Shown here: positions 12,058-22,546 of the stretch, piece after piece | How the letters are laid out: the number at the start of each line of letters is the position of its first letter | Numbering within the stretch: the first letter of the stretch is position 1 | Source: Heterodera schachtii | Taxonomy: Eukaryota; Nematoda; Chromadorea; Rhabditida; Heteroderidae | Length of the DNA stretch: 64,000 bases | Reading direction: 5' to 3' | NCBI GenBank assembly: GCA_023374025.1 | Contig: SIJG01000027.1 | Span: 149,527-213,526 of the forward strand | The notes under the pieces: generated by a model | What the model was told of the DNA's origin: nothing | Seen by the model: the letters and a program-made list of their open reading frames with translations, nothing else | Database searches by the model: none | Program-made: the position numbers and the translations under genes

Positions 12058-12258
12058 CGCGAAACGGACGTTCATTGGCCGAAATTTTCCGTTACGGCGG
12101 TACTCACAATGGACAATACGTAAATCAAACCGGGATTTTGACTGACGCGGGAATCAAGGCCGTCCTTATCTGGTTGTATAATGTGGCAAATTTCCCGGGA
12201 GAGCGAGAGATGGGACGAAGGCGTTCAGTGATTGGGAATGTGCCTTCGGGGTCTCATA

Positions 12259-12275
12259 ACCGTCTAGGCGACGGT
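12259..12275 (+). promoter_or_regulatory. Hairpin 4, TAGGC loop
   Basis: Six-base-pair stem ACCGTC/GACGGT around TAGGC. In the local frame it again encodes RLGDG. Confidence 0.6.
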
Positions 12276-12430
12276 AGTGGGCGAGAAAATGCCGAAAATG
12301 AGGTGCCTGGGCGTTCTGAGTCGCGCCCTGGGAGTTCAACCGGCCGCCGTTCTTTCATGGCCAATCACCACCGCCGTAATGATGCTGGGTGCAACCGCCA
12401 CGACCGGATTCCGATCCGCGATCGAGTTTC

Positions 12431-12447
12431 GGCGTCTAGGCGACGCC
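12431..12447 (+). promoter_or_regulatory. Hairpin 5, TAGGC loop
   Basis: Six-base-pair stem GGCGTC/GACGCC around TAGGC, about 130 bp before the 3' LTR. Here the hairpin falls in a different codon phase from hairpins 3 and 4, so peptide conservation does not explain it. Confidence 0.6.
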
Positions 12448-12561
12448 CGGAATTCGGAAATTCGCGTTCGAATATCGCCGTTAGCACTCACCGCCACCGA
12501 TACCTGACGGGTCAGCCGAATCGCAGCTTTATGTGACTTTTAAGCGTCGGGGCGCCGCTTT

Positions 12562-12576
12562 CTTTGAGGGGCGGGA
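12562..12576 (+). promoter_or_regulatory. Polypurine tract
   Basis: GAGGGGCGGGA directly abuts the TG of the 3' LTR, the position of the plus-strand primer. It holds a single C. Confidence 0.75.
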
Positions 12577-12874
12577 TGTGATAATTAATGTTTTATCATT
12601 TAAATTTTGACTTTATTATGGCATTCTGTTTATTTTTTTTGTCTTTTTCCCAAATTTTGTTTCCCATTTTCTCAGACTATAATTTTGGAATCTCTTCTCC
12701 TCCGATATTTTAAATTGTAATTGTGCTTTTATTAAAATTGGTCTTCTCATAAATTGTTGGAATTTAATCAAAAGTGTGAATTGGACAGTTCCCCAAATTC
12801 GAAGCGGTTTTGAAACCAAGCAATTTCCCAAATTGTCTTTCACTCCAATCCCACACCGCAAATTTATTTTGACA
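12577..12874 (+). repeat. 3' LTR
   Basis: 298 bp, begins TGTGATAATT and ends TTTTGACA. Partner of 5331-5630. Confidence 0.93.
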
Positions 12875-12878
12875 ACTA
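12875..12878. repeat. Target site duplication (right), ACTA
   Basis: Matches 5327-5330. Confidence 0.75.
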
Positions 12879-13801
12879 TATCTTCCGGAGACATGAGAAT
12901 GAAAAAAATATTAATAAATTTTATGCATCAACTCAAATGCATTAACGAGAAAAAAAGTACTAATTATTATCTTAGCAAAAAACAACAAATAATTAAATGG
13001 TTCAAAAAAGCATAATTAAAATTGAAAATTATATAGCACATTCGTGTCATAAAATAAAATGGCATATTTAAAATTCAATGAAAATATGCTTTAATCTGAT
13101 CAGCCACACAAATTCATGATAACTAGGGCTGGGAATTTAAGTCACGAAAAATCTCCAAAAGGTCGACTAAAAAAGTCATAAAAAATCGCCAAAAAGTCAC
13201 AAAAAAAAAATTCATAAAAGCACGAAAAAATGCAAAAAAGTCCTGAAAAATTAGGCGAAAGTTAAAAAAAAATCCAATTTTAATAATTTATAGAATAAAC
13301 ATTTTGATTATATTTTTAGACACTTAATTTTATAAATAGGTACATAAAATAGGCATAAAAAAGAGATTCTTCCAACAATTAAGAAAAATTCAATTAGGTT
13401 TCATTGTCTTTTTTCTATTTTTCGGCATTTTCTTTGATGATAACACTAAGCAAAAACATCATATAAAAACTTTTGTTTATGTGAATAAGAATAAGATTTA
13501 TAAAATTCAATTCTTATTAATTTTTAATGAGAATTGTATTAAATTTCATTTTATTTATTTATTTTTGTTTTTTGTCTTTTAAATGGGGGAGAAGCCTTGA
13601 GAAGAAATATTACATATAAATAACAAAATTAATAAGGGACAAAGAGTAATGAAAAAGGAAAAAGCCATTCATTTTTAAGAATTACATTTATACATATAAA
13701 TCTTTATTTAACAATTATTTATGGATCAATCAATGTCTGAACCGCCACGGGATAGACCGTTGCGGTTGTTAGTGCAGTAGCATTCTGTTGGCTGTTCGCA
13801 G
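12879..13801. other. A+T-rich DNA with a hAT-like terminus
   Basis: No gene seen. At 13124 TAGGGCTGGGAATTT begins, also present at 62136. TAGGG is a typical hAT-type end, but I find no matching right end. Between 13140 and 13210 there is a degenerate array of AAAAGTCA-like units, loosely similar to 32110-32220. Confidence 0.4.
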
Positions 13802-14190
13802 GGTGCTAGGTCGATCCAAAAAAAAAACTCAGTGTGGGCGTTCCAAAAAAAACTCAGTGATTGATTGGTCATTTTCAGGAAGCCGATCGCACCATTTTCG
13901 GGGCACCAAAAGTGCCTGATCCGGAACCCGGACCGGCCCGGTTAAGAATAATTTTTTGTTCACTTTTTCAAGGGCTATCTCCCAGGCCGGGCCCGGTCCT
14001 TGATCCATTCACTTGGAGCCCGTCATGGGTCGGGCACATCTGCCGGATGACCCTCAGCCTCGCCCCCGACCCTTTCGATGGCCAACCCAAACTAAGCGTG
14101 CCGGTATCAGCGGCTTTTTTGTACAGCTCGATGAGCTCTACAAAACGATCTCAATGGCGTCCGGTTGTGTCTACTATAAATGGAGAAAAA
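13802..14190 (+). repeat. G+C-rich dispersed repeat, copy A
   Basis: Starts GGTGCTAGGTCGATCC, then two AAAAAACTCAGTG stretches, a G+C-rich body and an end near TACTATAAATGGAGAAAA. The same sequence occurs at 49175-49308 plus 49794-49847 (same strand, internally deleted) and at 49881-50275 (opposite strand). Frames inside it (for example 13861-14193) differ between copies and do not resemble known proteins, so I do not call a gene. Confidence 0.75.
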
Positions 14191-14194
14191 TAAG

Positions 14195-16839
14195 TTCAAC
14201 AAATCCATATATAATTAAATATTTTAACATTTGTAAGATGCATAAACTAAATAAATAAAATTAACTAAATATAAAATCTTTTATATTCTTATTTTTTGTT
14301 GCTTATATTATTTATGCATTTTTAAAAGTGAATAAATATTATTTTTATTTTATAAAATTATTTTATGCAATTAATAGTATTCTTATTCTATGGGTCATAT
14401 GACTTGAACACTTAAACCTTGCTATGGTCCATACTTTTGAAATTTTTTTCGTAATTTGAATAATTTTTTGAGTTTTAATAAACTTTATTGGAATTTAATT
14501 GACAAGCATTAAGCACTTCGGACATTTCTTTTGATATTCTTCTTTTTATTATATTAAATTAGGATATTTTCTTTGGGTTTAATTAACTTAATTTTATTAA
14601 GCATTTCTTGTGGTTATTATTTTATATTTAAAATCCCGATCAGCTTTTTGCCTTTTATATAAAAAATATTTATTATATGTTTTTAGATGCTTTTTCTTCT
14701 TTCTCTCAAAAAGAAAAAGTATAAGAGTTTTGGTACCTTTCATGTTTTATGATAAGATAACTACAAAATGAGTTCATTTTTTAGTTAATAGATTTATAAA
14801 TTTCTACAAATTGCAATTATTCACGGCTCGATGATGGAAACAATTTTCATCTCGCCTTGAATTATTTTAATTATGATCGAATTGATTTTTTGAAATATAG
14901 ATTAAAAATTTTCATTTAATAGATAATAATTTTTATTTATTTAATTTTATTTATCAATTTTGTCAAACCCTCAATATGAAAGGCCATGAAATAAATTTAC
15001 AATAAAAAATATATGCATAAATGTGATCATTAATAATCGATATTCAATCAATTAAAAATTTATTTCTAAAGATAAATAAAATGTTTTTTTTACATGTTTT
15101 TTATGAGATAAATTGTAATAATTGGAATTTTTTTCGGTTTTTTAATTAATTTAAAGAAAAATATGTAAATAATATTTTGATTAACTTCTTTTAGATTTAA
15201 AGAATGGCATCTCAATCAGGGAATTAATTAATTTAAACCGGATTATTTTACTTTTTTACTTTTTTAATTTTAAATTTATATTTTGAATACTGAAAAAAGG
15301 TTTTAATTTAATTTTTATTCTTTGTAATAATCTTATTTTTTTGTTAATTTTATAATAAAAAAAATGGCCAAAACCAAAATTATTTCTTATATTTCTTATA
15401 ATTATTTTCATTGTCTATTAAATATTCTTTTGATTAAATTTATTTTATTTTGAAATTAATTATAATCTCCTGTGAAATTTTAAATTATAATTTTGATTTG
15501 TCAAATCTATTTATATTTTTATTTAAATAGGTCAATCACATTATTTTTTTTTAATAGATTTTCATTATCTTCTGTGACATATCCCAAAACAAATTCATGA
15601 TTTTATTCAAAATTGAATGTATAATATTTGTATTCCATATTTTATTATTAATTAAGCAAAATTTACTTAGTTTGTTACTAGTTATTTGCAAAAGTAATTA
15701 ATTGTTCATTTTTGAATGGATAAATGATTTTGCTTGATTTGTTTTTAATTACTTATTTTGTTACATATTAAATTCACTTTTAAAAGAAATATAAAAATTC
15801 ATTAAATTTATGAAGCGTCCCAGGCAATAATCGAGATATCGCAAATAAAAATCGCAACAAAAATAATTTTATTATTTCGTGAAAAGATACATTATTAAAT
15901 GTTTTCATCAAAAACATAAAAAATAGCGTAATAAATTCAATCAATTAAAAATAATTAATAAAATAAAATTATTTTTCTTTTTAAAAATCTTTTTGAATAA
16001 TTTATTGAAATTTAAATTATCCTAAAATTTTATCTTTGCTTTTTTCAGAAAAACATTTAGTTTAACAATAAAAAATTTAAGTTGAGTAATACCTCCTGAC
16101 TGGATAAATTTTAAATTTTTTATTGTTGTATTATTTTGTTTAAATATTTATTTTCTTTTTTTACTTATTGCCAATTTTAATACGTTTCTTCCTTTTTTAA
16201 TAAATATTTAGTAATTTAATATTTTAATGGTATTTTTGATTCGATATTTTTATTTTTAATATCTCATGTTCAAGACGTTCTATCCAATGATCATATCAAG
16301 TGGTATTGCTGAAATTATTGATTAATTTTAAATATACAGCAATTTTTTTAATATTGATTAGTACATTTTGGCTTTAATCTTTTTGTTTATTTTATTAATA
16401 TTAAATGGATTTATAAATTTGTTTTCATGGGCAATATATTTAAACATAGCTCTTTTTTATTCAAGTTATGAATATTTATAAAAGAGAAATTTGTAAAATC
16501 ATAATTGAAATTGATACCCCACAAACATATTTAAAAATAAATTATTAAATTTTAATAACCCACAATTTTTTTTAATTTTAAGGTTTTAAAATAATTTTTT
16601 TTTATGAAACTTTAGGCAACTTTATTATTTAATTCATAATTTAAAATATTTTTTAAATTTAAATTATGAAAATTTAACTGGTCCCGAATAATGCAAAAGC
16701 TTTTTAAAAGGTCCCGGTCACCGGGAAAAACAACCACTGGTAAGAATGGGGGTCTGAATGAGTGAAAAATTAGTGATGAAAATTAGAGTTAACAGGAAAA
16801 AATTAAAAAAAAAATTAATATATTTTAAAAGTAACTCTG
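14195..16839. other. A+T-rich gene-free DNA
   Basis: No supportable gene, RNA or element boundary in about 2.6 kb. Confidence 0.6.
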
Positions 16840-16925
16840 TCAATTGTTCAAATGGCCTAGTGGCTAGTTTTCTTGACTATCCCTTCTTCTTTCCCATGGT
16901 TCAATCCCTCTACAAGCGATTAGAA
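16840..16925 (+). repeat. tRNA-like SINE head
   Basis: TGGCCTAGTGGCTAG at 16853-16867 matches a Pol III A box and GGTTCAATCCC at 16898-16908 is a good B box. The spacing fits a tRNA with a variable arm. Acceptor and anticodon stems do not form, so this is a tRNA-derived repeat or tRNA pseudogene and not a functional tRNA. Confidence 0.5.
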
Positions 16926-17639
16926 AATTTGAGAACAGAAACCGATCTTAATGTCTGTTTATTTAATGTCTCTAATAAATTTATTACTTTGTGATATTTA
17001 AACAATGGAAAGCATAAAAAGCTAAAATGAAAAAATATAATTATTAATAAAAGTAAAAGTATTTTTTGACATAAAGCAATTAATGCTGCCGATTAAAAAT
17101 AAAACATGTAAAAAATATAGAGGTTTTTATATAAATATTAAAAGATAAAAATTAAAATGATTTAGTAACTTATATTTAATCTATTAACATGTGTAATTCT
17201 AAAAAATAAAAAATAAATTTTCGAATATATCTCGCCATGAAAAAGGCTAATAGACATAAATAAGTTAATACAGCCAATTTACCTAGAAAAAATTAATAAA
17301 AACATTTAGGATTTTCAAAATAACATAGAAAAATAAATAAAATCAATTTATAAAATAAAAAAGAATGAAACCATAAAATGAAACAATTTTTCATGAATAA
17401 ACAAAAGAATGAAATTACAAATATTTATAATAAATAATCTATTGATAATTATACGAAAAATTAACATATTACTTGAGCATAAAATTATTTTATACAATAA
17501 AATGGCAAAAGTAAATGTAAAAGAATTATGAGAATATGCCAGTCTTACACAAATCACAAATCAAATATTGTGCTATGATAAGAAAAAATAAAATATAAAA
17601 ATGGAAACAATCAACAGCTAATTGATATTTTTTAAATTA
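16926..17639. other. A+T-rich gene-free DNA
   Basis: Nothing supportable seen. It may hold the body of the SINE that starts at 16840. Confidence 0.5.
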
Positions 17640-18030
17640 TGATTATTTTCTGAGCAAAACTTTGGTTGTTCTGTGATCCCTCGGGGAAGGATTTTCGGGA
17701 AGTGGAGAGGCCAGGTCGGGGATTGGGGTCGTGGAATTTTTTTTTTGAAAATACTGCGACGCAAAAAAAGCGTTTTTTTAAAAACAAAAAAAGGGATCAG
17801 TTCGATGTTGAGACTCCTGCGCAAAAATTCCGGTTGGCCTAACTTTTATTATGTATTTTTGATTTTAAAAAATATTTTAAATTAATTCCATTACGTTCTC
17901 GGTTCTCTCTATTCACGAGTCAAGAAATTTCTCATGTTTTTTAGGGTCTCAGTTCTTTTCTCGGGATCATTTCTCTGTCTCGTGCTCGGTTTTCGATTCT
18001 CGGTAGAAATCATTTCTCGCAAATCCCAAA
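17640..18030. repeat. G+C-richer repeat debris
   Basis: Two adjacent patches (17640-17850 and 17880-18030) stand out from the A+T background. The second is full of TTCTC/GAGAA words. Neither encodes a convincing protein. No second copy of either was found in the window. Confidence 0.3.
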
Positions 18031-20380
18031 CAGTTAATAATAAAAGAAACTTTAAAAAATTAATATAACATTATAAATTTTTTTATTTTATTAAATAAAT
18101 GTTTATTACAATAATTAACAAAAAATTTAATGCAACTCCTTTTCTTGTAAAAACATTCAAATTGTAAAGATTATTTTTAATTGTTTAAAAAAAAATAAAG
18201 GGCATATGTTTTATTAAATAAATCACTATTGAATAAAGAAATTTAAATTTTCAATTCATATTTTTAATTAAAATTGATTCAAAAAAAATTGTAACGAAAT
18301 ATAATGAAAGAACAATTTTAATTGTGTAAAAAATGAGTAAATTTGCCGACTACTTTAGGCAGCAATTATATCACAATAATAACAGTATTAAAAAACAAGA
18401 AGAATGCTAAAAATTATAAATACTTAAATATTCATATTTGGAAATAAGATGAGTTTTATGGTATCGAAAGATCATAATTTGGAAAATATTGCAGAAATAG
18501 AGCAAAAAATTGTTGACTATATGAAATTATTTAATAGATTTTTAATAAATTATAAAAAAATTATTAATAAATAATAAAATAGACAAATTAAGATTAACAA
18601 TCATTATCAAATAAATATTTCATAAAATAAGTAATCTATGTAAATAATTATTACAATTTGAAAATTTATTAATTTACATAAAAAATGAACATTGTTTTAA
18701 ATAAATTCCATTATTTATCATCAATTAACATTTGAGACAACTAATAATAAAATACATTTACAAATTTAAATTAATGAAGCACGACAGGTCAATATGAAAC
18801 ATGTCCTCTCACGAACGAGAAATAAAAACAAAATTAAATTCAAAAAATAAGCAAAAAAATAATGAAACATTAAAATATTTCTGTAAAATTTGTCCTAATA
18901 TAACGAGCATTTATTTGTTTTAATTTACTTTTTTTCATTTTATTTTTGTGTTATTTGCGTTGGATTCGAATGATTAAAAGTCAAAACAAAAAATATTTTT
19001 TGTTGTTAATTTATCATTAAATCACAATCTATTAAAAATATTGAAGCAACTAAATTTTTAATTAAATTTTATTCTTACTATTTAAATACTTCACATCCTT
19101 TGCAAAAAATATATTGGCCTTCAATTTCTAGATAAAAATATATATAATCTAAAACAAAATAGATACATGAAAACGCAATTTTTTGTATAAAACAAATATT
19201 TAAATTGTATTTGTGAGTTCTAATTTATTAAATAATACAAATAAAATAATTAATAAAGAATTCAATGTCGTAGAAACGAAACATAACAATTAAATAGAAT
19301 GGAGATTGTTAAATTAATAAATTAAAAAATAATCTTTTTTAAATTTATTTTATTCTTATAAATAATTATAATTAAAAACAAAGAATCAATTAATAAATAA
19401 AAATATCAAAAAGAACAATTAATCTATGTTAAAATTCTTTTTTTGAGGTCCGCTTTTTCAAAATTTTGAAAACTGGGGAGGGTGTCTGGTGGTGCCAAAG
19501 ATTTTTCCTGTCCTATCCATGATTTTTTGGGGAAAAAATAACATTTAAAAATTTATTTATTTACACACAAGTTTTTGATTACTTTTGTTTTTCCCTATAA
19601 TAAATTTATCAATGATATAGTTGGTAAATTTTAATAAAATAAATTGTGCAAATTTTGATCTTAATCAGAAAATAATTTAAAAAATATACTCAATATATTA
19701 TAAAGAATTTTATTTTATAAAAAATAGTAAGCTTATTTAAATTTATTAATTGGTTATTAATGCACTTAAGTAATCAATGTTTAATAATCTTTAATAAAAA
19801 CATAAATTAATATTTTTGATTTTTATATTATATATATTTTTTATTAGTTTTATAATTAAGATTATATAGATCTAAATAAACCCAATAGAAATATAAACGA
19901 AATTTATAAAAAAAAGAAAAGAAAAATATTCAGCAAGAAAAAGCAAATAATTGCAATAAATATTTTAAAAATGTATTAAAAACTAAAGCAAGACGTTGAA
20001 TCATTTAATCCTATTCGGGATAAAAAGGTATAAAAAATCAAAAATAATCTAAAACGCAAAATTTAGTAATTTCTTAAAATTTTTGCATGGTAAAAAGAGG
20101 CATAATGGATGATAAGTTGAATAAAAAAAATACATAAAAATTTAAAGCTTTTAATGAATTGAAGTAATTTTTATTTATTTAAAAAATTTTAATGGAAAAA
20201 AATAACTAATAATAATCTATCTGCATTTTTTATCATTTAATAATTAAATTAATAATTTAAAATCATAAAGTTATTATATTTTTCATACAAAATTTTAACA
20301 AATAATACTGAAATTATAACGTTTAAAAATTGTTAATTAAAAATTACAAGTAGTTACTAACAACATTTTGTCCGGATTAC
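18031..20380. other. A+T-rich gene-free DNA
   Basis: No gene or repeat boundary seen. Confidence 0.6.
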
Positions 20381-20407
20381 GGTAGCCCCCCATACCTATG
20401 GGAGGGG

Positions 20408-20475
20408 TGCATGGCCATTTGAGCGCCAGCCATCTGAGCGCTGCCAAGTGAGCGCGGGCCATTTGAGCGCCAAAA
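20408..20475 (+). repeat. Short tandem array of ATTTGAGCGCC-like units
   Basis: Four imperfect units of about 17 bp, each with (T)GAGCGC. A similar CATTTGCGCCG array is at 43205-43246. A small palindrome, CCCCCATA/TATGGGAGG, lies just before, near 20385-20405. Confidence 0.6.
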
Positions 20476-20509
20476 TTTTTCAGTACCGAAGCCAAAACCT
20501 ATTGCGCGA

Positions 20510-20800
20510 CCTTTTTTTTTTGCTGCGCGACTTTATGCAAATTATTTTATTGATTTTTTCTTGCAAACCCAAACCTATTGCTGGGGTGCGCGACTTTCTT
20601 TTACTGCGCGACTTTATGCAAATTATTTTATTGATTTTTTCTTGCAAACCCAAACCTATTGCTGGGGTGCGCGACTTTCTTTTACTGCGCGACTTTATGC
20701 AAATTATTTTATTGATTTTTTCTTGCAAACCCAAACCTATTGCTGGGGTGCGCGACTTTTTTACTGCGCGACTTTTTTTTTGCTGCGCAACTTTATGCAA
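20510..20800 (+). repeat. 81-bp tandem repeat, three units and a partial one
   Basis: The word GCGCGACTTTATGCAAATTA starts near 20526, 20607 and 20688, giving a period of 81 bp, with a shorter variant at the right end. Since 81 is a multiple of three, long frames run through both strands (about 119 and 106 codons); these are by-products of the repeat. I do not call a gene. Confidence 0.85.
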
Positions 20801-20892
20801 ATTTTAATTAAATTTAAATTAATTTTTAATTAATTTTAATCATCTTAAAGATCAAACATCTTAAGACGTTGAATTTAAATTCATCAAAAATT

Positions 20893-20965
20893 CCCCGCAC
20901 CAAGCGGATCCGAACCCCAGAGGGGGTGACCAGACTGACGCACTAACCACTCGGCCACATTGGCA
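20893..20965 (-). repeat. tRNA-like SINE head or tRNA pseudogene (Ser/Leu type)
   Basis: On the minus strand TGGCCGAGTGGTTAGTGCG (A box, 20939-20957) is followed by GGTTCGGATCC (B box, 20906-20916), as in type II tRNAs such as tRNA-Ser or tRNA-Leu. The 5' end GCCAATG does not pair with the 3' end and the T stem is imperfect, so it is not a working tRNA gene. Confidence 0.6.
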
Positions 20966-20969
20966 ATGG

Positions 20970-21904
20970 ATTATAAACATTAATTTGCTCCCATAAAGGG
21001 AAAATTTGACGTCACCAGCGGGGGCAAGGGTAAAATTTTCTTCAAAAAAAAATAAAAGATAATTATTTGAGTTTATTTAACAATTTCATGATTGGATTAA
21101 TTAAAAAATGTAAACAGGATATTTAATTAGATGGTTAAAAATTAATATTTTGATAAAACAAACAAAATATTTAATTAAATTTTTAATTACAAACAAATTA
21201 CGTTAACTGTTTAATAAAAAACAAATTCAGGAAAAATAAAAAATAAATAAAATATTATAATCATTTAAATAAAAAATTTATTTGCTTTAATTTAATTTTA
21301 TTAATAATAATATTTATTTAAATTGAAGACAATCATAGCTTAAAAAAGTTTAAAATAAATGGCTTCCAATAAGTATTGTAATTATCATATTCGATTTTAA
21401 TATATGCTAAAATATATCATGAATCCTCAAGAAAAAATATTTTATCCAACTATACTGCTCGAGTTTAAGAGAATTAAATAAATAATAAGATCAATTTGAA
21501 TAAGCTATAATTATTATGATATTACCTAAACATGTTTAAATATAATACTTTTTAATTATATTCATTATCGAAAAACCAAAAATTTAATTTAAAAATGAAA
21601 TTATTAAAATAAGAAAGTATAAAAAATTGAACACGAGTGTTACATAAGGTTTTAGTATTCAGCCATAAGTATTCATTTATATCGCGAATAAATTCGCAAA
21701 TAATTTTTAAAATTATTTATGAATCAAAAGGAATATTACCTGCATACAATTACACTTTAATTATGGGTATTATAAATTTTCAATAAAAAAAAAATTTCTA
21801 CAAGAATTTATAATGAATATTTAAAAATAATAAAAAAAATTAAAATTATTTCTAGTTTTATTTTTAAATAGTAATTTTTTTAATTAATTGTAAACTTTCA
21901 GATA
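20970..21904. other. A+T-rich gene-free DNA
   Basis: Nothing supportable seen. Confidence 0.6.
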
Positions 21905-21912
21905 GCTTTACT

Positions 21913-22538
21913 TAGGGTTGCGCCCCGACCCCGAGCCCCCCGACCCGACCCGAGACGTTTTTTGGACCTATTCCCCGACCCGATCCCCGACATGTCGTCC
22001 CCCGAGGTCCCCGACCCCCGACTTTTTGCCCCCCGACCCCCCGGCACTATTTCGGGGGATTAGGGACTCCGGCATTTTAAAAATTTAAAAGTTAATTCAT
22101 CCACGAAGGCGGGAAATATTGAAAATTTTTGAGATTTTGAACAATTTTCTTAATAAAATTCATTAAAAAACATTGTGCCATAAAATTTCAAAATATAAAT
22201 ATATTTAAGAAATCAGAACGCTTCTTGTCGCTACCCCAAAATTAGAAATTCTTATAAATAAGAACAAATGTAAGCCCCTCGTTTAAAGGCCAGCTTGGAC
22301 TCACTCTTCTTGCTGGCGCTAACGAAATCAGATGATTAAAGTGAAAAAAAGGAAAATTTACGATAATTTAAAAATAAAAATTGAGTTTTTCGTTAAAAAA
22401 GTTCATTGATCACTACCCGATCGGGGTCCCCGACCCCCGACAATTGAGCTCCCCCCCGACCCGACCCCCGACATGTCGCCCCCCCGAGGTCCCCGGCCCC
22501 CGACTTTTTGCCCCCCGAGGGCTCGGGGCGCTACCCTA
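21913..22538. mobile_element. hAT-type MITE with G+C-rich ends
   Basis: 626 bp with inverted ends TAGGGTTGCGCCCCGA and, reversed, TAGGGTAGCGCCCCGA. It is flanked by an exact 8-bp duplication GCTTTACT (21905-21912 and 22539-22546), the length made by hAT transposases. Inside, a CCCCGAC-rich block of about 90 bp near each end is repeated in the same orientation, and the middle is A+T-rich. No transposase is encoded, so it is non-autonomous. Confidence 0.85.
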
Positions 22539-22546
22539 GCTTTACT

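Larger units (their letters stand above)
12024..12536 (+). pseudogene. End of SGNH-like domain and low-complexity tail, shifted frame
   Basis: An open frame (first ATG 12045) that takes over where the 10432 frame stops. It begins with a Phe/Arg-rich stretch and then YGGTHNGQYVNQTGILTDAG followed by a hydrophobic helix. That matches the position and look of block V of SGNH hydrolases (D..H near the C-terminus, then a helix), with His at residue 21 of the ATG-based count. The frameshift therefore falls inside one domain, somewhere between 12025 and 12057. From about residue 50 the sequence becomes Arg/Ser/Gly-rich without recognisable structure and may be untranslated. Hairpins 4 and 5 lie in this part. 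Confidence 0.5.
5331..12874 (+). mobile_element. Ty3/gypsy LTR retrotransposon, nearly complete
   Basis: A 7.5-kb element bounded by two LTRs of about 300 bp that begin TGTGATAATT and end TTTTGACA, flanked by ACTA duplications. The order is LTR, primer-binding-site candidate, leader with two hairpins, Gag-Pol frame, shifted pol tail, C-terminal extension, polypurine tract, LTR. Domain order protease-RT-RNase H-integrase places it in Ty3/gypsy (Metaviridae). By eye the LTRs differ at roughly 9% of positions including small indels, so insertion is not recent. The integrase is broken near 10.43 kb, so this copy should not be autonomous. Confidence 0.93.

Noticed and set aside
13124..13444. TAGGGCTGGGAATTT with ATGATAAC before it (13116) and again at 13437, as if an 8-bp hAT duplication.
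   Set aside because: The sequence before the second ATGATAAC does not end in CCCTA or match the left end inverted, so the repeated octamer is probably chance.
14122..14145. Sequence coding for ...LDELYK, resembling the C-terminal codons of green fluorescent protein genes (also at 49283 and, reversed, 49942).
   Set aside because: The match is about 15 bases, upstream sequence has nothing in common with GFP, and it recurs in diverged, inverted copies of a genomic repeat. Chance, not vector contamination.
20480..20807. Long frames on both strands over the 81-bp array.
   Set aside because: They exist only because the unit length is a multiple of three; no start context, no homology.
20893..20965. 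Functional tRNA-Ser or tRNA-Leu gene.
   Set aside because: Acceptor ends do not pair and the T stem is imperfect; only the promoter boxes are good.
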